A stretch of 12,011 nucleotides of DNA from Bacillota bacterium (GCA_012842235.1 DUTE01000099.1:1-12011); one strand, 5' to 3'; shown: positions 1 through 7,427, counted from the first letter of the stretch. Notes: generated by a model not told the origin, from the sequence alone. Numbers and translations are program-made.

Positions 1-94
1 AACCATTGCTAAGCTAGACCCCTATCTCAATATAGACCCTGGTACAATGAGTCCTTTTCAACATGGAGAGGTCTTTGTGACAGATGATGGAGCA
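1..94. repeat. Left arm of a perfect 94-bp inverted repeat (fold-back at window edge)
   Basis: Bases 1-94 are the exact reverse complement of 121-214, with bases 95-120 as spacer. The arm starts at base 1, so it may continue beyond the window. On the minus strand pyrG reads correctly through the right arm and spacer. At base 94 the sequence turns around and repeats pyrG codons backwards, so the reading frame reaches a stop within 12 codons. A perfect palindrome inside an essential gene at a sequence end is the usual signature of a fold-back chimera. A real inversion is the less likely alternative. Confidence 0.95.
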
Positions 95-318
95 TAATGA
101 CCTAAGTCTAGATCTGTCTCTGCTCCATCATCTGTCACAAAGACCTCTCCATGTTGAAAAGGACTCATTGTACCAGGGTCTATATTGAGATAGGGGTCTA
201 GCTTAGCAATGGTTACTGATACACCACGGCTTTTAAGGAGCCTTCCTAATGATGCTGCAGTTATTCCTTTACCTAATGACGAAACTACTCCGCCAGTAAC
301 GAAAATATACTTTGCCAC
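58..318 (-). CDS. pyrG: CTP synthase, N-terminal fragment (partial, ends in fold-back)
   Basis: CTP synthase makes CTP from UTP, ATP and glutamine in the cytoplasm. The fragment starts with the family hallmark [18 protein letters not shown], which holds the P-loop-like nucleotide site, and continues with [20 protein letters not shown] and ETDLDLGHY. All of this belongs to the synthetase (amidoligase) domain. The GTG at 318 is preferred as start because homologues begin with [10 protein letters not shown]. An in-frame TTG at 333 would add five residues but has no ribosome-binding site. Authentic sequence ends near base 95. The last 11 residues ([11 protein letters not shown]) and the stop come from the inverted repeat and are not part of the enzyme. 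About 450 residues and the whole glutaminase domain lie outside the window. The 176-bp upstream gap (319-494) has a weak inverted repeat (360-366 with 403-409). A CTP-responsive attenuator, known for pyrG in some Firmicutes, could not be shown. Confidence 0.93.
   Translation of the reverse strand: MAKYIFVTGGVVSSLGKGITAASLGRLLKSRGVSVTIAKLDPYLNIDPGTMSPFQHGEVFVTDDGAETDLDLGHYAPSSVTKTSPC
121..214. repeat. Right arm of the 94-bp inverted repeat (authentic pyrG sequence)
   Basis: This arm encodes, on the minus strand, the conserved CTP synthase segment from about K44 to A71 (numbered from the TTG at 333). It is therefore the original copy and bases 1-94 are the inverted duplicate. No mismatch was found over 94 bp. 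Confidence 0.95.
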
Positions 319-494
319 GTCTTTCACTTGCAAACGACAGAAAAAACCACTAATCTGGCAAGGAACTGCCGTTGCTACTCCTTTCTCTCTCGAGTGCTAT
401 CTGTTCCTTTTTCTCGTTTAAACTTTGAACCAGTACTATTCACCTTATTATTAGTACCTGCAAACTCTTAAATCTTACTTTCTTAGTTCTTTGT

Positions 495-1184
495 CTAAGG
501 AGTTAAATCATCACTTTCTTCTTCCTCGTCTTCGTCGTCTTCTTCCTTTGCTTCTTTTAGAGCTAAGATACTATCTACCTTAAGACTCATCTCGCGATAA
601 GCAAGAGTGCTCCAAAGAGCAAAGCCTCCAATGGCTAAGGTTGCAAGCATTGGAATTAAAATAAAACAAAGTACTATCCATAAGATACTAACTAAAGCCA
701 TAACAAAACTAAAACCAGGATCTACCATCGCCATCTTAAATGAGCGACTGAAAATTTTCTTTAAGCCGATATCTTGATCTGCTAGTAAGGGATACATATA
801 GATCAAGCCCATGAAAAAGACAATAAAAAACCAGATACCAACCCAAAAAAATATCTTTATCTCGGGGTTTATCCAATAGAAATAGAGAGCATAACCAATA
901 ACAAATAATATTAGTAGGTTTACTAAAAAAAGAGCTGTGGCAGTTTTCCATTTCTCCTTAACAGCAGAAGTGAAATCTTCCCTTAGCACTAGCTCTTTTC
1001 TAACAAGAAGTTTAGTTATGTTAAAAACACCAATAAAGATAGCACCACCTGTGACAATCGGTGCAGAAGCGAAAAATCCTATAGCACTTAAGATAATTAC
1101 AGTCCCTAAGTTCTGCCATAAAAGTGATACCCACTCAGTAAAAAGTTTGTGAATTTGGGGCTTGTACACTTTATCTTTACTCAT
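495..1184 (-). CDS. YesL-like (DUF624) multi-pass membrane protein with acidic tail
   Basis: Predicted integral membrane protein of 229 residues. Hydrophobic segments lie near residues 27-50, 83-106, 111-132, 157-178 and 180-196. The first part (PIVTGGAIFIG followed by KLLVRKE and a segment like DFTSAVKEKW) resembles the DUF624/YesL family, whose function is not established. The C-terminus (about 212-229) is almost all Asp/Glu, presumably a cytosolic acidic tail. The ATG at 1184 is chosen because AAGGAGGTG lies just upstream. An in-frame GTG at 1193 overlaps that ribosome-binding site and cannot be the start. It begins 21 bp after the DUF1934 gene ends, so the two are probably co-transcribed. 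The family call is from memory of the motif pattern and is moderately sure; the membrane topology is clearer than the family. Confidence 0.75.
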   Translation of the reverse strand: MSKDKVYKPQIHKLFTEWVSLLWQNLGTVIILSAIGFFASAPIVTGGAIFIGVFNITKLLVRKELVLREDFTSAVKEKWKTATALFLVNLLILFVIGYALYFYWINPEIKIFFWVGIWFFIVFFMGLIYMYPLLADQDIGLKKIFSRSFKMAMVDPGFSFVMALVSILWIVLCFILIPMLATLAIGGFALWSTLAYREMSLKVDSILALKEAKEEDDEDEEEESDDLTP

Positions 1185-1205
1185 AAGTTGCACCTCCTTA
1201 AATGT

Positions 1206-1637
1206 CTAAATGTAGCTAGCCTTAATATTTAGCTGGTGCTTACCAACAAATTGACCACTTACCACTAGATCGTAGCTTAGCCCAATATCAAGTTTATCTG
1301 GATTTTTTTCTACATCTACAACATGGGGGTTAACTTCAATAGACATTTCACCATAGGGGGTGCGATAAGCAGCTTGATATTTTTTACCTTCTTCAAAGAC
1401 CTGTTGCATGCTAGATGAACCTGTCCTTCGAACAATTACTTTTCGGTAATTATTCTCAGGTATAAGAATCTGAGCTTTAGTACCTTTTATGCCTATTAGT
1501 TCAGTCTCTTCGTATTCAAGGCAGAGATAGCCCTGATTTTTATAGCTTAGGCCAACTGTATCAAGTGTGACTACATGCTCTTTTTCTTCATTTTGCAGCT
1601 GGTATGCTTCAATATGCAGCATGATCTCCTTTTTCAA
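1206..1637 (-). CDS. DUF1934 (YwiB-like) small beta-barrel protein
   Basis: A 143-residue soluble protein with alternating beta-strand patterns and no signal peptide or membrane segment. The arrangement (strand with SYKNQGYLCLEYEE, then RKVIVRRTGSSSMQQVFEEGKK, then YRTPYGEMSIEVN, then a strand ending VSGQFVGKHQLNI) fits DUF1934, the family of Bacillus YwiB, whose fold is lipocalin-like and whose role is unknown. In many Firmicutes this gene sits by argS and pyrG. Here pyrG is two genes away, but argS is not in the window. The TTG at 1637 is chosen because AAGGAGG lies 8 bases upstream. The in-frame ATG at 1622 has AAAGGAG only 3 bases away, which is too close. A candidate promoter at 1694-1722 could drive this gene and the membrane protein gene that follows. 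Confidence 0.8.
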   Translation of the reverse strand: MKKEIMLHIEAYQLQNEEKEHVVTLDTVGLSYKNQGYLCLEYEETELIGIKGTKAQILIPENNYRKVIVRRTGSSSMQQVFEEGKKYQAAYRTPYGEMSIEVNPHVVDVEKNPDKLDIGLSYDLVVSGQFVGKHQLNIKASYI

Positions 1638-1693
1638 TGCCGCTCCTCCTTAACTTCTTAACTCCTTTAAGGCAATACTAGCCAAACATAAAT

Positions 1694-1722
1694 ATATTAG
1701 CATTTTAGGAGAAAAACCTCAA
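1694..1722 (-). promoter_or_regulatory. Candidate sigma-A promoter for the DUF1934 / YesL-like pair
   Basis: On the minus strand TTGAGG (1717-1722) and TAATAT (1694-1699) are separated by 17 bases, each with four of six consensus bases. It lies in the 180-bp gap between the YdcZ gene and DUF1934, where a new transcription unit would be expected. The match is modest and chance cannot be excluded. Confidence 0.35.
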
Positions 1723-1817
1723 GATAACAATTCATCCTTACCCTAATTTTTCAAGGGTTTAAAAGATAATTACTAGCAAACCTTTTGGCCTATCTGAAAA
1801 AAGATAGCACAAACAAG

Positions 1818-2249
1818 TTACTTAGTTCGCATCACTAAATAAACCCCTAAAACAATCAAAACCCCACCGGCTATCTCCTGAAAACTCAATGGCCTTTTTT
1901 CTAGACCAAAAAAGCCAAAGTTGTCTAAGATAGCTGCTGTAAAAGTTTGCGCTGCAACAATGGCTATTGTTGCTTTGAACGTTCCACTTAGAGCTATTCC
2001 ATAGGCCACAAGCACAATAATTGCTGGCGCAAAAACACCCCCTAGAAAATCGACAAACTTAAGTTTTTCTGTCATTACAGGATGGGGAATAAAAGCATAG
2101 AGCAAAAAAGCCAAAAAAAGTGCAATTAAATGAATGTAGAAATTTCCTCGAAAAAGCCCAACCTTTTTCGAGAGTTCTGCATTAAACAGGCCTTGAAACG
2201 CCATCAGTGCTCCACTTAAAGCACTAGCAAATATTGCTAAATATTGCAT
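1818..2249 (-). CDS. DMT superfamily YdcZ-type (DUF606) small membrane transporter
   Basis: A 143-residue, very hydrophobic protein with about five membrane segments. It has the half-size architecture of the YdcZ/DUF606 branch of the drug/metabolite transporter superfamily, which are thought to work as pairs or dimers. Family-like features are the N-terminal segment ending QGLFNAELSKKVG, a central APAIIVLVAYGIALSG helix, the ATIAIVAAQTFTAAILDNFG segment, and the C-terminal helix GGVLIVLGVYLVMR. The substrate cannot be read from the sequence. The ATG at 2249 has AGGAGG 7 bases upstream. The preceding terminator (2334-2357) suggests that it starts its own transcript. No partner half-transporter gene is adjacent; it could act as a homodimer. 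Confidence 0.85.
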   Translation of the reverse strand: MQYLAIFASALSGALMAFQGLFNAELSKKVGLFRGNFYIHLIALFLAFLLYAFIPHPVMTEKLKFVDFLGGVFAPAIIVLVAYGIALSGTFKATIAIVAAQTFTAAILDNFGFFGLEKRPLSFQEIAGGVLIVLGVYLVMRTK

Positions 2250-2333
2250 CAAGCTTCCTCCTACTACTTCTTTCTTTAATGTAGTTTTTCCAGAAGCTCT
2301 GCCTTTAGCAAAAAACTTTCTCTATTTAAAGTC

Positions 2334-2357
2334 AAAGAGCCCTTGAGGGCTCTTTTT
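2334..2357 (-). terminator. Terminator-like hairpin after the small membrane-anchored protein gene
   Basis: Perfect 9-bp stem aaagagccc (2334-2342) and gggctcttt (2347-2355) with a 4-base loop, overlapping the stop codon of the leftward gene at 2356. On the minus strand the stem ends in TTT and is followed by GACTTT, so the U-tract is imperfect. Confidence 0.6.
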
Positions 2358-2703
2358 ATGATTTAAAAGATTTTTTTTGGGTGATGTTTTCTATTTCGTA
2401 AACCCTAAAAGTATATGGAGTTGAAGATTGATCCCATCTACCTTTTAGAATTACCTCATCTCTAGTTACAAGATCTTCTTTAACTGGTGCTTTATCTTTG
2501 GTGGTATCAAAAAAACATTTAAGATCTTCATTGTATGTGGTAGCAACAAAGAGTTGCACATATACTTTATTGCCATCCTCCGATATCAAGACACGATTGA
2601 TCTTGCCCTCGACATCTTCTGCTTCACCGAGGTTTTTGTTTCTACTGCGCAAAATTAATGCTACAACAACTACTACTAAGGCCAAAATAATCCATAAATT
2701 CAA
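2356..2703 (-). CDS. Small membrane-anchored protein of unknown function, possible OB-like domain
   Basis: I do not recognise a named family. It has 115 residues: one N-terminal membrane helix (about 4-19), a short basic stop-transfer segment (R19, R21, K23), then a 90-residue soluble domain rich in beta-strands (EGKINRVLI, KVYVQLFVAT, LKCFFD, DEVILKGRWD, YTFRVYEIENI). The strand order and the DEVILKGRWD turn resemble OB-fold domains, but this is inference. The TTG at 2703 is the first possible start because a stop codon lies directly upstream in frame. AAAGGGAGTG precedes it at usable spacing. It follows the beta-barrel-like gene by 50 bp and the pair may form one transcript ending at the hairpin at 2334-2357. 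Which side of the membrane the domain faces is not clear. Confidence 0.65.
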   Translation of the reverse strand: MNLWIILALVVVVVALILRSRNKNLGEAEDVEGKINRVLISEDGNKVYVQLFVATTYNEDLKCFFDTTKDKAPVKEDLVTRDEVILKGRWDQSSTPYTFRVYEIENITQKKSFKS

Positions 2704-2753
2704 TTAATGTCACTCCCTTTAGATGTAAAGCTTTGGTACTTAAATTACAGAAT

Positions 2754-3422
2754 CTATAAAGGCATAGTTATTACAAATCCTAAACCTAATTTATATCCTT
2801 TGTATGAATCAAGATCTTTTATAGGTGTAAAAAGTTTATAGCCGCCTATTATTTCTCCTGTAGCATTAATACCAATTATCTGATTAAAGTTGTAATTCAT
2901 GTTCAAGCCCAAAAAACCACTAACATAGAAACCCTTTGCCAAAACTTCACGGGGTTCTTCATATATATTATCAGATTTCTTATGCATTAGGGCAAGATTA
3001 CCAATGGAAAAGCCTACACCTGCTTTTGGTGTCAAACTAAAGCTATCTTTGGTAAAATCTCGGGTCATCTGTATGCCAACACTCTGTAGGGAAAAACTAG
3101 CTTTTTTAGCACCTTTCTGTGAGCTCTTAAATAATTGATTACTATATACGCCAAAATTAATATTTGTATGTGGTGCTGTCTTCATATAAGAACCATAACT
3201 AAAACCCCAAAAAGGATTGTTCAAAGGTTCAAAATCATTATAAGCCAATGATGCATTCATAGAATCCACATTTAGATAGACAAGGTTGCCTTCAAAATTA
3301 CGGACATCCAAATCTAACACGCTAGGCCAGTTTTTTTGTAATTCAAAAGCCTCATTGGCAAGCACAACACTACTCAGTAGGCCTAAAATTAAGACTACAT
3401 TAATCCAGATATTTTTTCTCAC
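2754..3422 (-). CDS. Secreted beta-barrel-like protein, possible outer-membrane protein
   Basis: A 222-residue protein with a clear signal peptide: basic MRKN, hydrophobic core to about residue 20, likely cleavage after A22. The mature part is dominated by Gly/aromatic-rich amphipathic strands, for example near 86-98, 109-121, 128-146, 164-180 and 182-197, ending in a strand GYKLGLGFVITMPL. That pattern is typical of 8-stranded outer-membrane barrels, although the last residue is Leu rather than the usual Phe. No specific family is recognised. If it is a barrel, the organism would have an outer membrane; a wall-associated beta protein in a monoderm is the alternative. The start is GTG at 3422, the only in-frame start after an upstream stop, but it has no nearby ribosome-binding site (see the hairpin at 3433-3463). 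Confidence 0.7.
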   Translation of the reverse strand: MRKNIWINVVLILGLLSSVVLANEAFELQKNWPSVLDLDVRNFEGNLVYLNVDSMNASLAYNDFEPLNNPFWGFSYGSYMKTAPHTNINFGVYSNQLFKSSQKGAKKASFSLQSVGIQMTRDFTKDSFSLTPKAGVGFSIGNLALMHKKSDNIYEEPREVLAKGFYVSGFLGLNMNYNFNQIIGINATGEIIGGYKLFTPIKDLDSYKGYKLGLGFVITMPL

Positions 3423-3432
3423 ATAAACGGTG

Positions 3433-3463
3433 CCAAGTAAAGACTTGGAAACCTTCCCTCCTT
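3433..3463 (-). promoter_or_regulatory. Shine-Dalgarno and hairpin far upstream of the beta-barrel-like gene start
   Basis: On the minus strand AAGGAGG (3457-3463) lies about 34 bases before the GTG start at 3422. Between them is a perfect 6-bp hairpin ccaagt/acttgg (3433-3438 with 3443-3448) with a 4-base loop. No ATG, GTG or TTG in frame lies nearer the AAGGAGG. The hairpin may shorten the effective distance to about 18 bases, still long. Whether it regulates translation is inference. Confidence 0.45.
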
Positions 3464-3527
3464 AATTATGCATTTGTTCCTTTCCTTTTTAGTTCAATAT
3501 AAAAGTCCAACGTAAACATTTCTCTCT

Positions 3528-4289
3528 TTATCTTTTTAATCCTTCTAAAATAAATTTCTCCAAATCGTCCATGTCACCATGGTGATCTGCTATTTCTCTG
3601 CCTTTTTGGCGATCTTCTTCAGTTACTACATGGATCGCCTCTCCGGCCCACTCTGCATCTTGTCCCTTAGCTATATCTAAAAAGAATGTTGTCATATTTA
3701 GTTTTCTTGCCACTAAATCTAATTGGGGATCATCACCAACTACAAGACACTTCTCAGGAGAAACACCTAATATATTAGCTATCTCTAAAAAATACTCTGG
3801 CCTTGGTTTACAATAATGCATCTCTTCATATGAAGCAATAAAATCAAAATCCTCTGGGTCAAAACCACCCCATTTAAGCCGGCATAAGATGGCTTTTTGG
3901 GGAAAGACGGAGTTTGTTGCTAGAGCAAGTTTGGTCTTCTTTGAAAGTAGTTTGACAATCTTCTGCATTTGGGGTCTTTGTTTTATTAAACCTTTTAGTT
4001 GCAAAAATTCATGATCATAAAAAGAATCAGAGATAGGCATATACTTTTCCTTGGGAAATTGTTCACTATCAAAAAACTGCCAAAAAACTTCTTCGTTTGT
4101 CAGATCACTATTAGTGTTTTCAACCATTTCATCTGTAGCAGCAATTATCCGTTTCACATATTCACTAGGTTCATCAGTATACTTTGCAGCGGTGTGTTGC
4201 CATAGACTAAAGTAATCATGGAGAAATTTTTTCATGTCAATCTCAATTAATGTTCCATCCATATCAAATAATACAGCATCCCAAACCAT
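3528..4289 (-). CDS. HAD superfamily hydrolase (phosphatase-like)
   Basis: Cytoplasmic haloacid-dehalogenase-type phosphatase of 253 residues. All four motifs are visible: motif I FDMDGTL with nucleophile D9 and acid/base D11; motif II LATNS with T125; motif III K161 in CKPRPEY; motif IV VVGDDPQLD with metal-binding D186 and D187. Residues 15-115 form the helical C1-type cap, as in subfamily I enzymes such as phosphoglycolate phosphatase or beta-phosphoglucomutase. The cap does not identify the substrate. The ATG at 4289 has AAGGAGG 7 bases upstream. It is divergent from the deacetylase gene across a 108-bp shared upstream region. The roughly 30-residue C-terminal extension with EIADHHGDMDD is beyond the usual end of the core fold. 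Confidence 0.88.
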   Translation of the reverse strand: MVWDAVLFDMDGTLIEIDMKKFLHDYFSLWQHTAAKYTDEPSEYVKRIIAATDEMVENTNSDLTNEEVFWQFFDSEQFPKEKYMPISDSFYDHEFLQLKGLIKQRPQMQKIVKLLSKKTKLALATNSVFPQKAILCRLKWGGFDPEDFDFIASYEEMHYCKPRPEYFLEIANILGVSPEKCLVVGDDPQLDLVARKLNMTTFFLDIAKGQDAEWAGEAIHVVTEEDRQKGREIADHHGDMDDLEKFILEGLKR

Positions 4290-4397
4290 AATTAATCCTC
4301 CTTACAACTGATTTTAATCTAATTAGCAAAAATAATTCTTTAAGATATGCTTTCATATCATATACATTAGAGACGATCTTGAGGGAGGTGAAACCGG

Positions 4398-5171
4398 ATG
4401 TTTTTTGTTATCCGCGTCTCACGGACACGTCTTCTTATCTTTGGTCTTTTGGCTCTTGCCTGTCTTGCTGGCCTAATTTCCGGTCCCTTAATCCATACAG
4501 TCTCCGGAGGAAATAGGCTTCTTCCTGTATATTCTATCGGAACCCAAGAGAAAGTGGTAGCTTTAACTTTTGACATTAGTTGGGGAACAAAAGTTCCTGA
4601 ACCTGTCCTTAATGTTCTAGAAGAAAAGCAAGTTACCTGCACTTTTTTTCTCTCAGGTCCTTGGGTAGAAAGAAACCCGGAAATAGCTAAAAAGATTAAA
4701 GAAAAAGGACATGAAATTGGTAGTCATGGTTATCGCCACGTTAATCTAAGTGGCTTAAGCTCATCTGAGATCCAAACAGAACTTCTTAAAACCTCAAAAA
4801 TTCTTGAAGATATCCTAGGTGTCAAGCCCTGGCTCTTGCGCACCCCTAATGGAGATTATAACAATAGGGTTGTGCAAGCTGCAGAAAGTCTTGGTTATAC
4901 TGTTATCCAATGGGATACTGACTCTTTGGACTGGACTAAACCTGGAGCGAACAAAATCCTTGAACGAGTAATAAAAAAAGCACATCCTGGCGATATTATT
5001 CTTCTGCATGCATCAGACAGTGCTATTGAAACACCAGAAGCACTGCCACGAGTAATTGATGAACTACGTAAGAAAGGTTATCGCTTTGTGCCTGTAAGTG
5101 AACTTCTCAAACTTGATCCCCAAAACCGCTGGCAAAAGATGCCTGGTCCTCCGAAACGTTCTCAAAACTAA
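4398..5171 (+). CDS. PdaB-like polysaccharide deacetylase (sporulation-type, NodB domain)
   Basis: Membrane-anchored NodB-type deacetylase of 257 residues: one N-terminal hydrophobic helix (11-32), then the catalytic domain (about 52-238) outside the membrane. Motifs are TFDISWG (56-62) with likely catalytic base D59, GSHGYRH with metal ligands H110 and H114, RTPNG (148-152), DTDSLDW (173-179) and ILLH with H204. The second Asp of the usual TFDD motif is Ile60. The same TFDISWG variant occurs in Bacillus PdaB (YbaN), needed to maintain spores, so this is probably the family trait and not a defect. GGGAGGTG lies 8 bases before the ATG. It is the only complete rightward gene here. A sporulation-sigma promoter could not be identified with confidence. 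The C-terminal tail after residue 240 is basic and Pro-rich. The presence of this gene supports a spore-former. Confidence 0.88.
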   Translation: MFFVIRVSRTRLLIFGLLALACLAGLISGPLIHTVSGGNRLLPVYSIGTQEKVVALTFDISWGTKVPEPVLNVLEEKQVTCTFFLSGPWVERNPEIAKKIKEKGHEIGSHGYRHVNLSGLSSSEIQTELLKTSKILEDILGVKPWLLRTPNGDYNNRVVQAAESLGYTVIQWDTDSLDWTKPGANKILERVIKKAHPGDIILLHASDSAIETPEALPRVIDELRKKGYRFVPVSELLKLDPQNRWQKMPGPPKRSQN

Positions 5172-5173
5172 AG

Positions 5174-5227
5174 TTATTCACAATCTGTGGATAACTCTGT
5201 GTATAAGCTGTTAATTTCTGTGGATGA
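5174..5227. promoter_or_regulatory. Cluster of four DnaA-box-like 9-mers
   Basis: Starting 3 bases after the deacetylase stop codon are TTATTCACA (5174-5182), TGTGGATAA (5186-5194, the exact complement of the consensus TTATCCACA), TGTGTATAA (5198-5206) and TGTGGATGA (5219-5227). The other three each differ from the consensus by one base. The first three start exactly 12 bp apart. The first two are inverted relative to each other and could also form a hairpin. DnaA-box clusters outside the origin are known in Bacillus, where they titrate DnaA or control genes. No dnaA, dnaN or other origin genes are here, so this is not oriC. Confidence 0.6.
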
Positions 5228-5266
5228 GATTGTTAATTTTATTCTTTACAGCTAAAAGAAAACGAA

Positions 5267-5289
5267 AAAGGGCGGTCTCACCGCCCTTT
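5267..5289. terminator. Bidirectional Rho-independent terminator between convergent genes
   Basis: Perfect 9-bp GC-rich stem aaagggcgg (5267-5275) and ccgcccttt (5281-5289), loop TCTCA. Rightward it is followed by CTTTATATT and can end the deacetylase transcript. Leftward it follows the chemotaxis receptor stop (5292) and runs into TTTTTCGTTTTC. Confidence 0.9.
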
Positions 5290-5291
5290 CT

Positions 5292-7427
5292 TTATATTCT
5301 AAAGTGATCTACAAGTTTAGTTAAGTCATCTGAGGCTTCACTTAGTTCTTGTGCTGCCTTAGCGATCTCTTGAATTGCTGTATTTACTCCTTCTGTTGAA
5401 GCAGTAATCTCTTCTATTCCTGCAGCACTTTGTTCAGAGATAGCAGCGATGCTTTCTACAGCATTCAATACCTGATGAGAACCTGCTGCCATCTCTTCTG
5501 AAGATGCAGTGTTCTCTTCAACTACTGTAGCAACACGATCGATGGCTTCGGCAACATCTGTTGAGCCAACTGCCATATCCTGTGCAAAAGACATAACTTT
5601 TTTAATCTCTTCATTAGTTTGCTCAACTGCTTTTAATATCTCATCAAGTGATTCTTGGGCTTTTAGAGCAATTAAAGAACCACTAGCAACTTCACTTGTA
5701 CTAGATTCCATTGATTCAACAGCCATTTCAATACTGCTTTGGATCTCTTTAATCAAATCGCCAATCTCTTTAGTTGCATTTCTTGAGCGTTCAGCAAGGT
5801 TTCTTACTTCATCGGCAACTACAGCAAAACCTTTGCCATGCTCACCTGCTCTTGCAGCTTCGATTGCTGCATTAAGTGCAAGAAGGCTTGTCTGATCAGC
5901 GATCTCGTCAATTACAGCGATAATCTTGCCGATCTCTCCCGAATAATTACCTAGCTCTTCTACCTTAGAAGCCACATCTTTATTGGCTAAATTAATACGT
6001 TCCATGCCAGAGACAACTTCTCTGACTGCTTCTTGACCATTTTCAGCAGCAGTTGCTGTAGAATCTGCAACACTAGCAAGCAACACAGAACTGTTTTTTA
6101 CCTGTTCACTTAATTTTGACATATTTGATACTAACTCACCGGTTCGACTAACTGCCTGAGCTTGCTCTTGAGAGCCTTGGGCAATCTGATCAATTGCACC
6201 TTGAAGCTGGTTCATAGCAGTTACAGTGTCAGCAGCATTTTTACTTTCCAAAGAAGCACCTTCTGCAACCTGATCTAAAGTCTGAGCTATCTGTTGCATT
6301 GATTTTGCTGCATCAGCAGAACCTAGTGATAAAACATAGCTATGTTCAGCAACTCCTTTGGCTGTATCAGCAATGTTTTTGATCATCCCTTGCAAAGTTG
6401 CTACAAAACGATTAAAGGCTTGTGCTAATTGCCCTGCTTCATCATTACTGCGTATTTCAAGCCTTTGAGATAGATCTCCTCCACCTTCTGCGATTGCTGT
6501 TAGTTGCTCTTCAATATAGGTAACAGGTCTAGTGATTGCCCGACTCAATAAGAAAGAGATCCCAATTGCCACAAAAGCACCTAATAAAATAAGCACAAGC
6601 ATTACGGTTCTAACTTGGCCTTGAATAGTCGCAACTTTGTTTTGTGCTTCATTTAGTGCTGTTTCTGCCCAGTCAAGAATATTGTTAATTGCACTACCTA
6701 CTAAGGTACTGTTTTCAAAATATATAGGTGACATTAGAAAGGAGTCAAACGAGCTATATGAACTGCCCCCACCAAATCCTCCCATTCCACCATAACTAGA
6801 ATCAAAGCCACCACCATAACCACTATCGCCGTAAATGCCTCCACCATCAAAGCTGCTTGTACTTTTTTTAGATAAATCGTATTCATCATAACTTTCAATA
6901 ACCTGCGAAACAGCTTCTTCATGAGCATTTAGTGCATTCACTAATTCTTCATGGATATTAACTACAGTTGTTCTTTCTTCTCCTTGTTCAGCTTCTAGAG
7001 CAATTCTTTGGAGTAACAAGTCGTCATATTTTGTGCTGAGAGTTCGATTTCTCTCTTCGTCTTCTGTTATAAGAAGTAAATCTTTGCTAGAGACTGATTC
7101 CATAAGTTGCTGGAGATATTTGGTTAGATCCTTAGCATTTGATTCATATTGACTTCTGTCATTAGCTGCTCCTGAAGTAAGATACTTATCTGCTGAACCA
7201 TAAGAGACTACAAAGGCCTGTTTGGCCATTGTGGCTAATTTTACCTGTTCAACATTTGTGTCAATAGCCCTATCGACCTCTGTGCGTAATACCGCAACCT
7301 GGTAGTTAATTACTGAGGCCATAATTACTATAAATATAACTAAAACACCAATTCCTAAATAGAGTTTTGTCCCAAAACGCAAACTTTGCCAAAATCCATA
7401 TTGCTTTTTATCGTATTTTTCTTCCAT
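5292..7427 (-). CDS. Methyl-accepting chemotaxis protein with Gly/Ser/Tyr-rich sensor insert
   Basis: Transmembrane chemoreceptor of 711 residues. It has a membrane helix at about 22-42, an external sensor region of about 230 residues, a second helix at about 274-295, HAMP at about 296-348, and a long cytoplasmic coiled coil. The hairpin tip, where CheA and CheW bind, is the conserved [20 protein letters not shown] (508-527). The sensor part is mostly helical, like four-helix-bundle receptors. Residues 193-228 are instead a low-complexity stretch ([32 protein letters not shown]) unlike normal sensors. No CheB/CheR-tethering pentapeptide is seen at the C-terminus. The ATG at 7427 is preceded by GGGGGTGAT. 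It stands alone between two terminators; no chemotaxis or flagellar gene is adjacent. The ligand is unknown. A motility-sigma promoter or cyclic-di-GMP riboswitch in the 164-bp leader was looked for and not found. Confidence 0.95.
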   Translation of the reverse strand: MEEKYDKKQYGFWQSLRFGTKLYLGIGVLVIFIVIMASVINYQVAVLRTEVDRAIDTNVEQVKLATMAKQAFVVSYGSADKYLTSGAANDRSQYESNAKDLTKYLQQLMESVSSKDLLLITEDEERNRTLSTKYDDLLLQRIALEAEQGEERTTVVNIHEELVNALNAHEEAVSQVIESYDEYDLSKKSTSSFDGGGIYGDSGYGGGFDSSYGGMGGFGGGSSYSSFDSFLMSPIYFENSTLVGSAINNILDWAETALNEAQNKVATIQGQVRTVMLVLILLGAFVAIGISFLLSRAITRPVTYIEEQLTAIAEGGGDLSQRLEIRSNDEAGQLAQAFNRFVATLQGMIKNIADTAKGVAEHSYVLSLGSADAAKSMQQIAQTLDQVAEGASLESKNAADTVTAMNQLQGAIDQIAQGSQEQAQAVSRTGELVSNMSKLSEQVKNSSVLLASVADSTATAAENGQEAVREVVSGMERINLANKDVASKVEELGNYSGEIGKIIAVIDEIADQTSLLALNAAIEAARAGEHGKGFAVVADEVRNLAERSRNATKEIGDLIKEIQSSIEMAVESMESSTSEVASGSLIALKAQESLDEILKAVEQTNEEIKKVMSFAQDMAVGSTDVAEAIDRVATVVEENTASSEEMAAGSHQVLNAVESIAAISEQSAAGIEEITASTEGVNTAIQEIAKAAQELSEASDDLTKLVDHFRI

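Noticed and set aside
209..421. 70-residue rightward ORF
   Set aside because: It is antisense to pyrG and its upstream gap, and starts inside the fold-back repeat; no ribosome-binding site.
334..494. CTP-responsive attenuator or T-box in the pyrG leader
   Set aside because: Only a 7-bp inverted repeat (360-366 / 403-409) and a weak hairpin near a T-run; no terminator/antiterminator pair or T-box motif is visible.
1790..1807. Hairpin ctatct/agatag after the YdcZ gene as terminator
   Set aside because: The T-run is in the loop and not after the stem, and the stem is only 6 bp and AT-rich.
4320..4397. Sporulation sigma-E or sigma-G promoter for the deacetylase
   Set aside because: CATATACAT near 4365 faintly resembles a sigma-E -10, but no matching -35 at correct spacing.
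4367..4642. 91-residue leftward ORF opposite the deacetylase start
   Set aside because: Antisense to a clear NodB-type protein and overlapping its ribosome-binding site.
5509..5895. 128-residue rightward ORF opposite the chemoreceptor
   Set aside because: Mirror of the highly conserved receptor signalling domain; the receptor frame is clearly the coding one.
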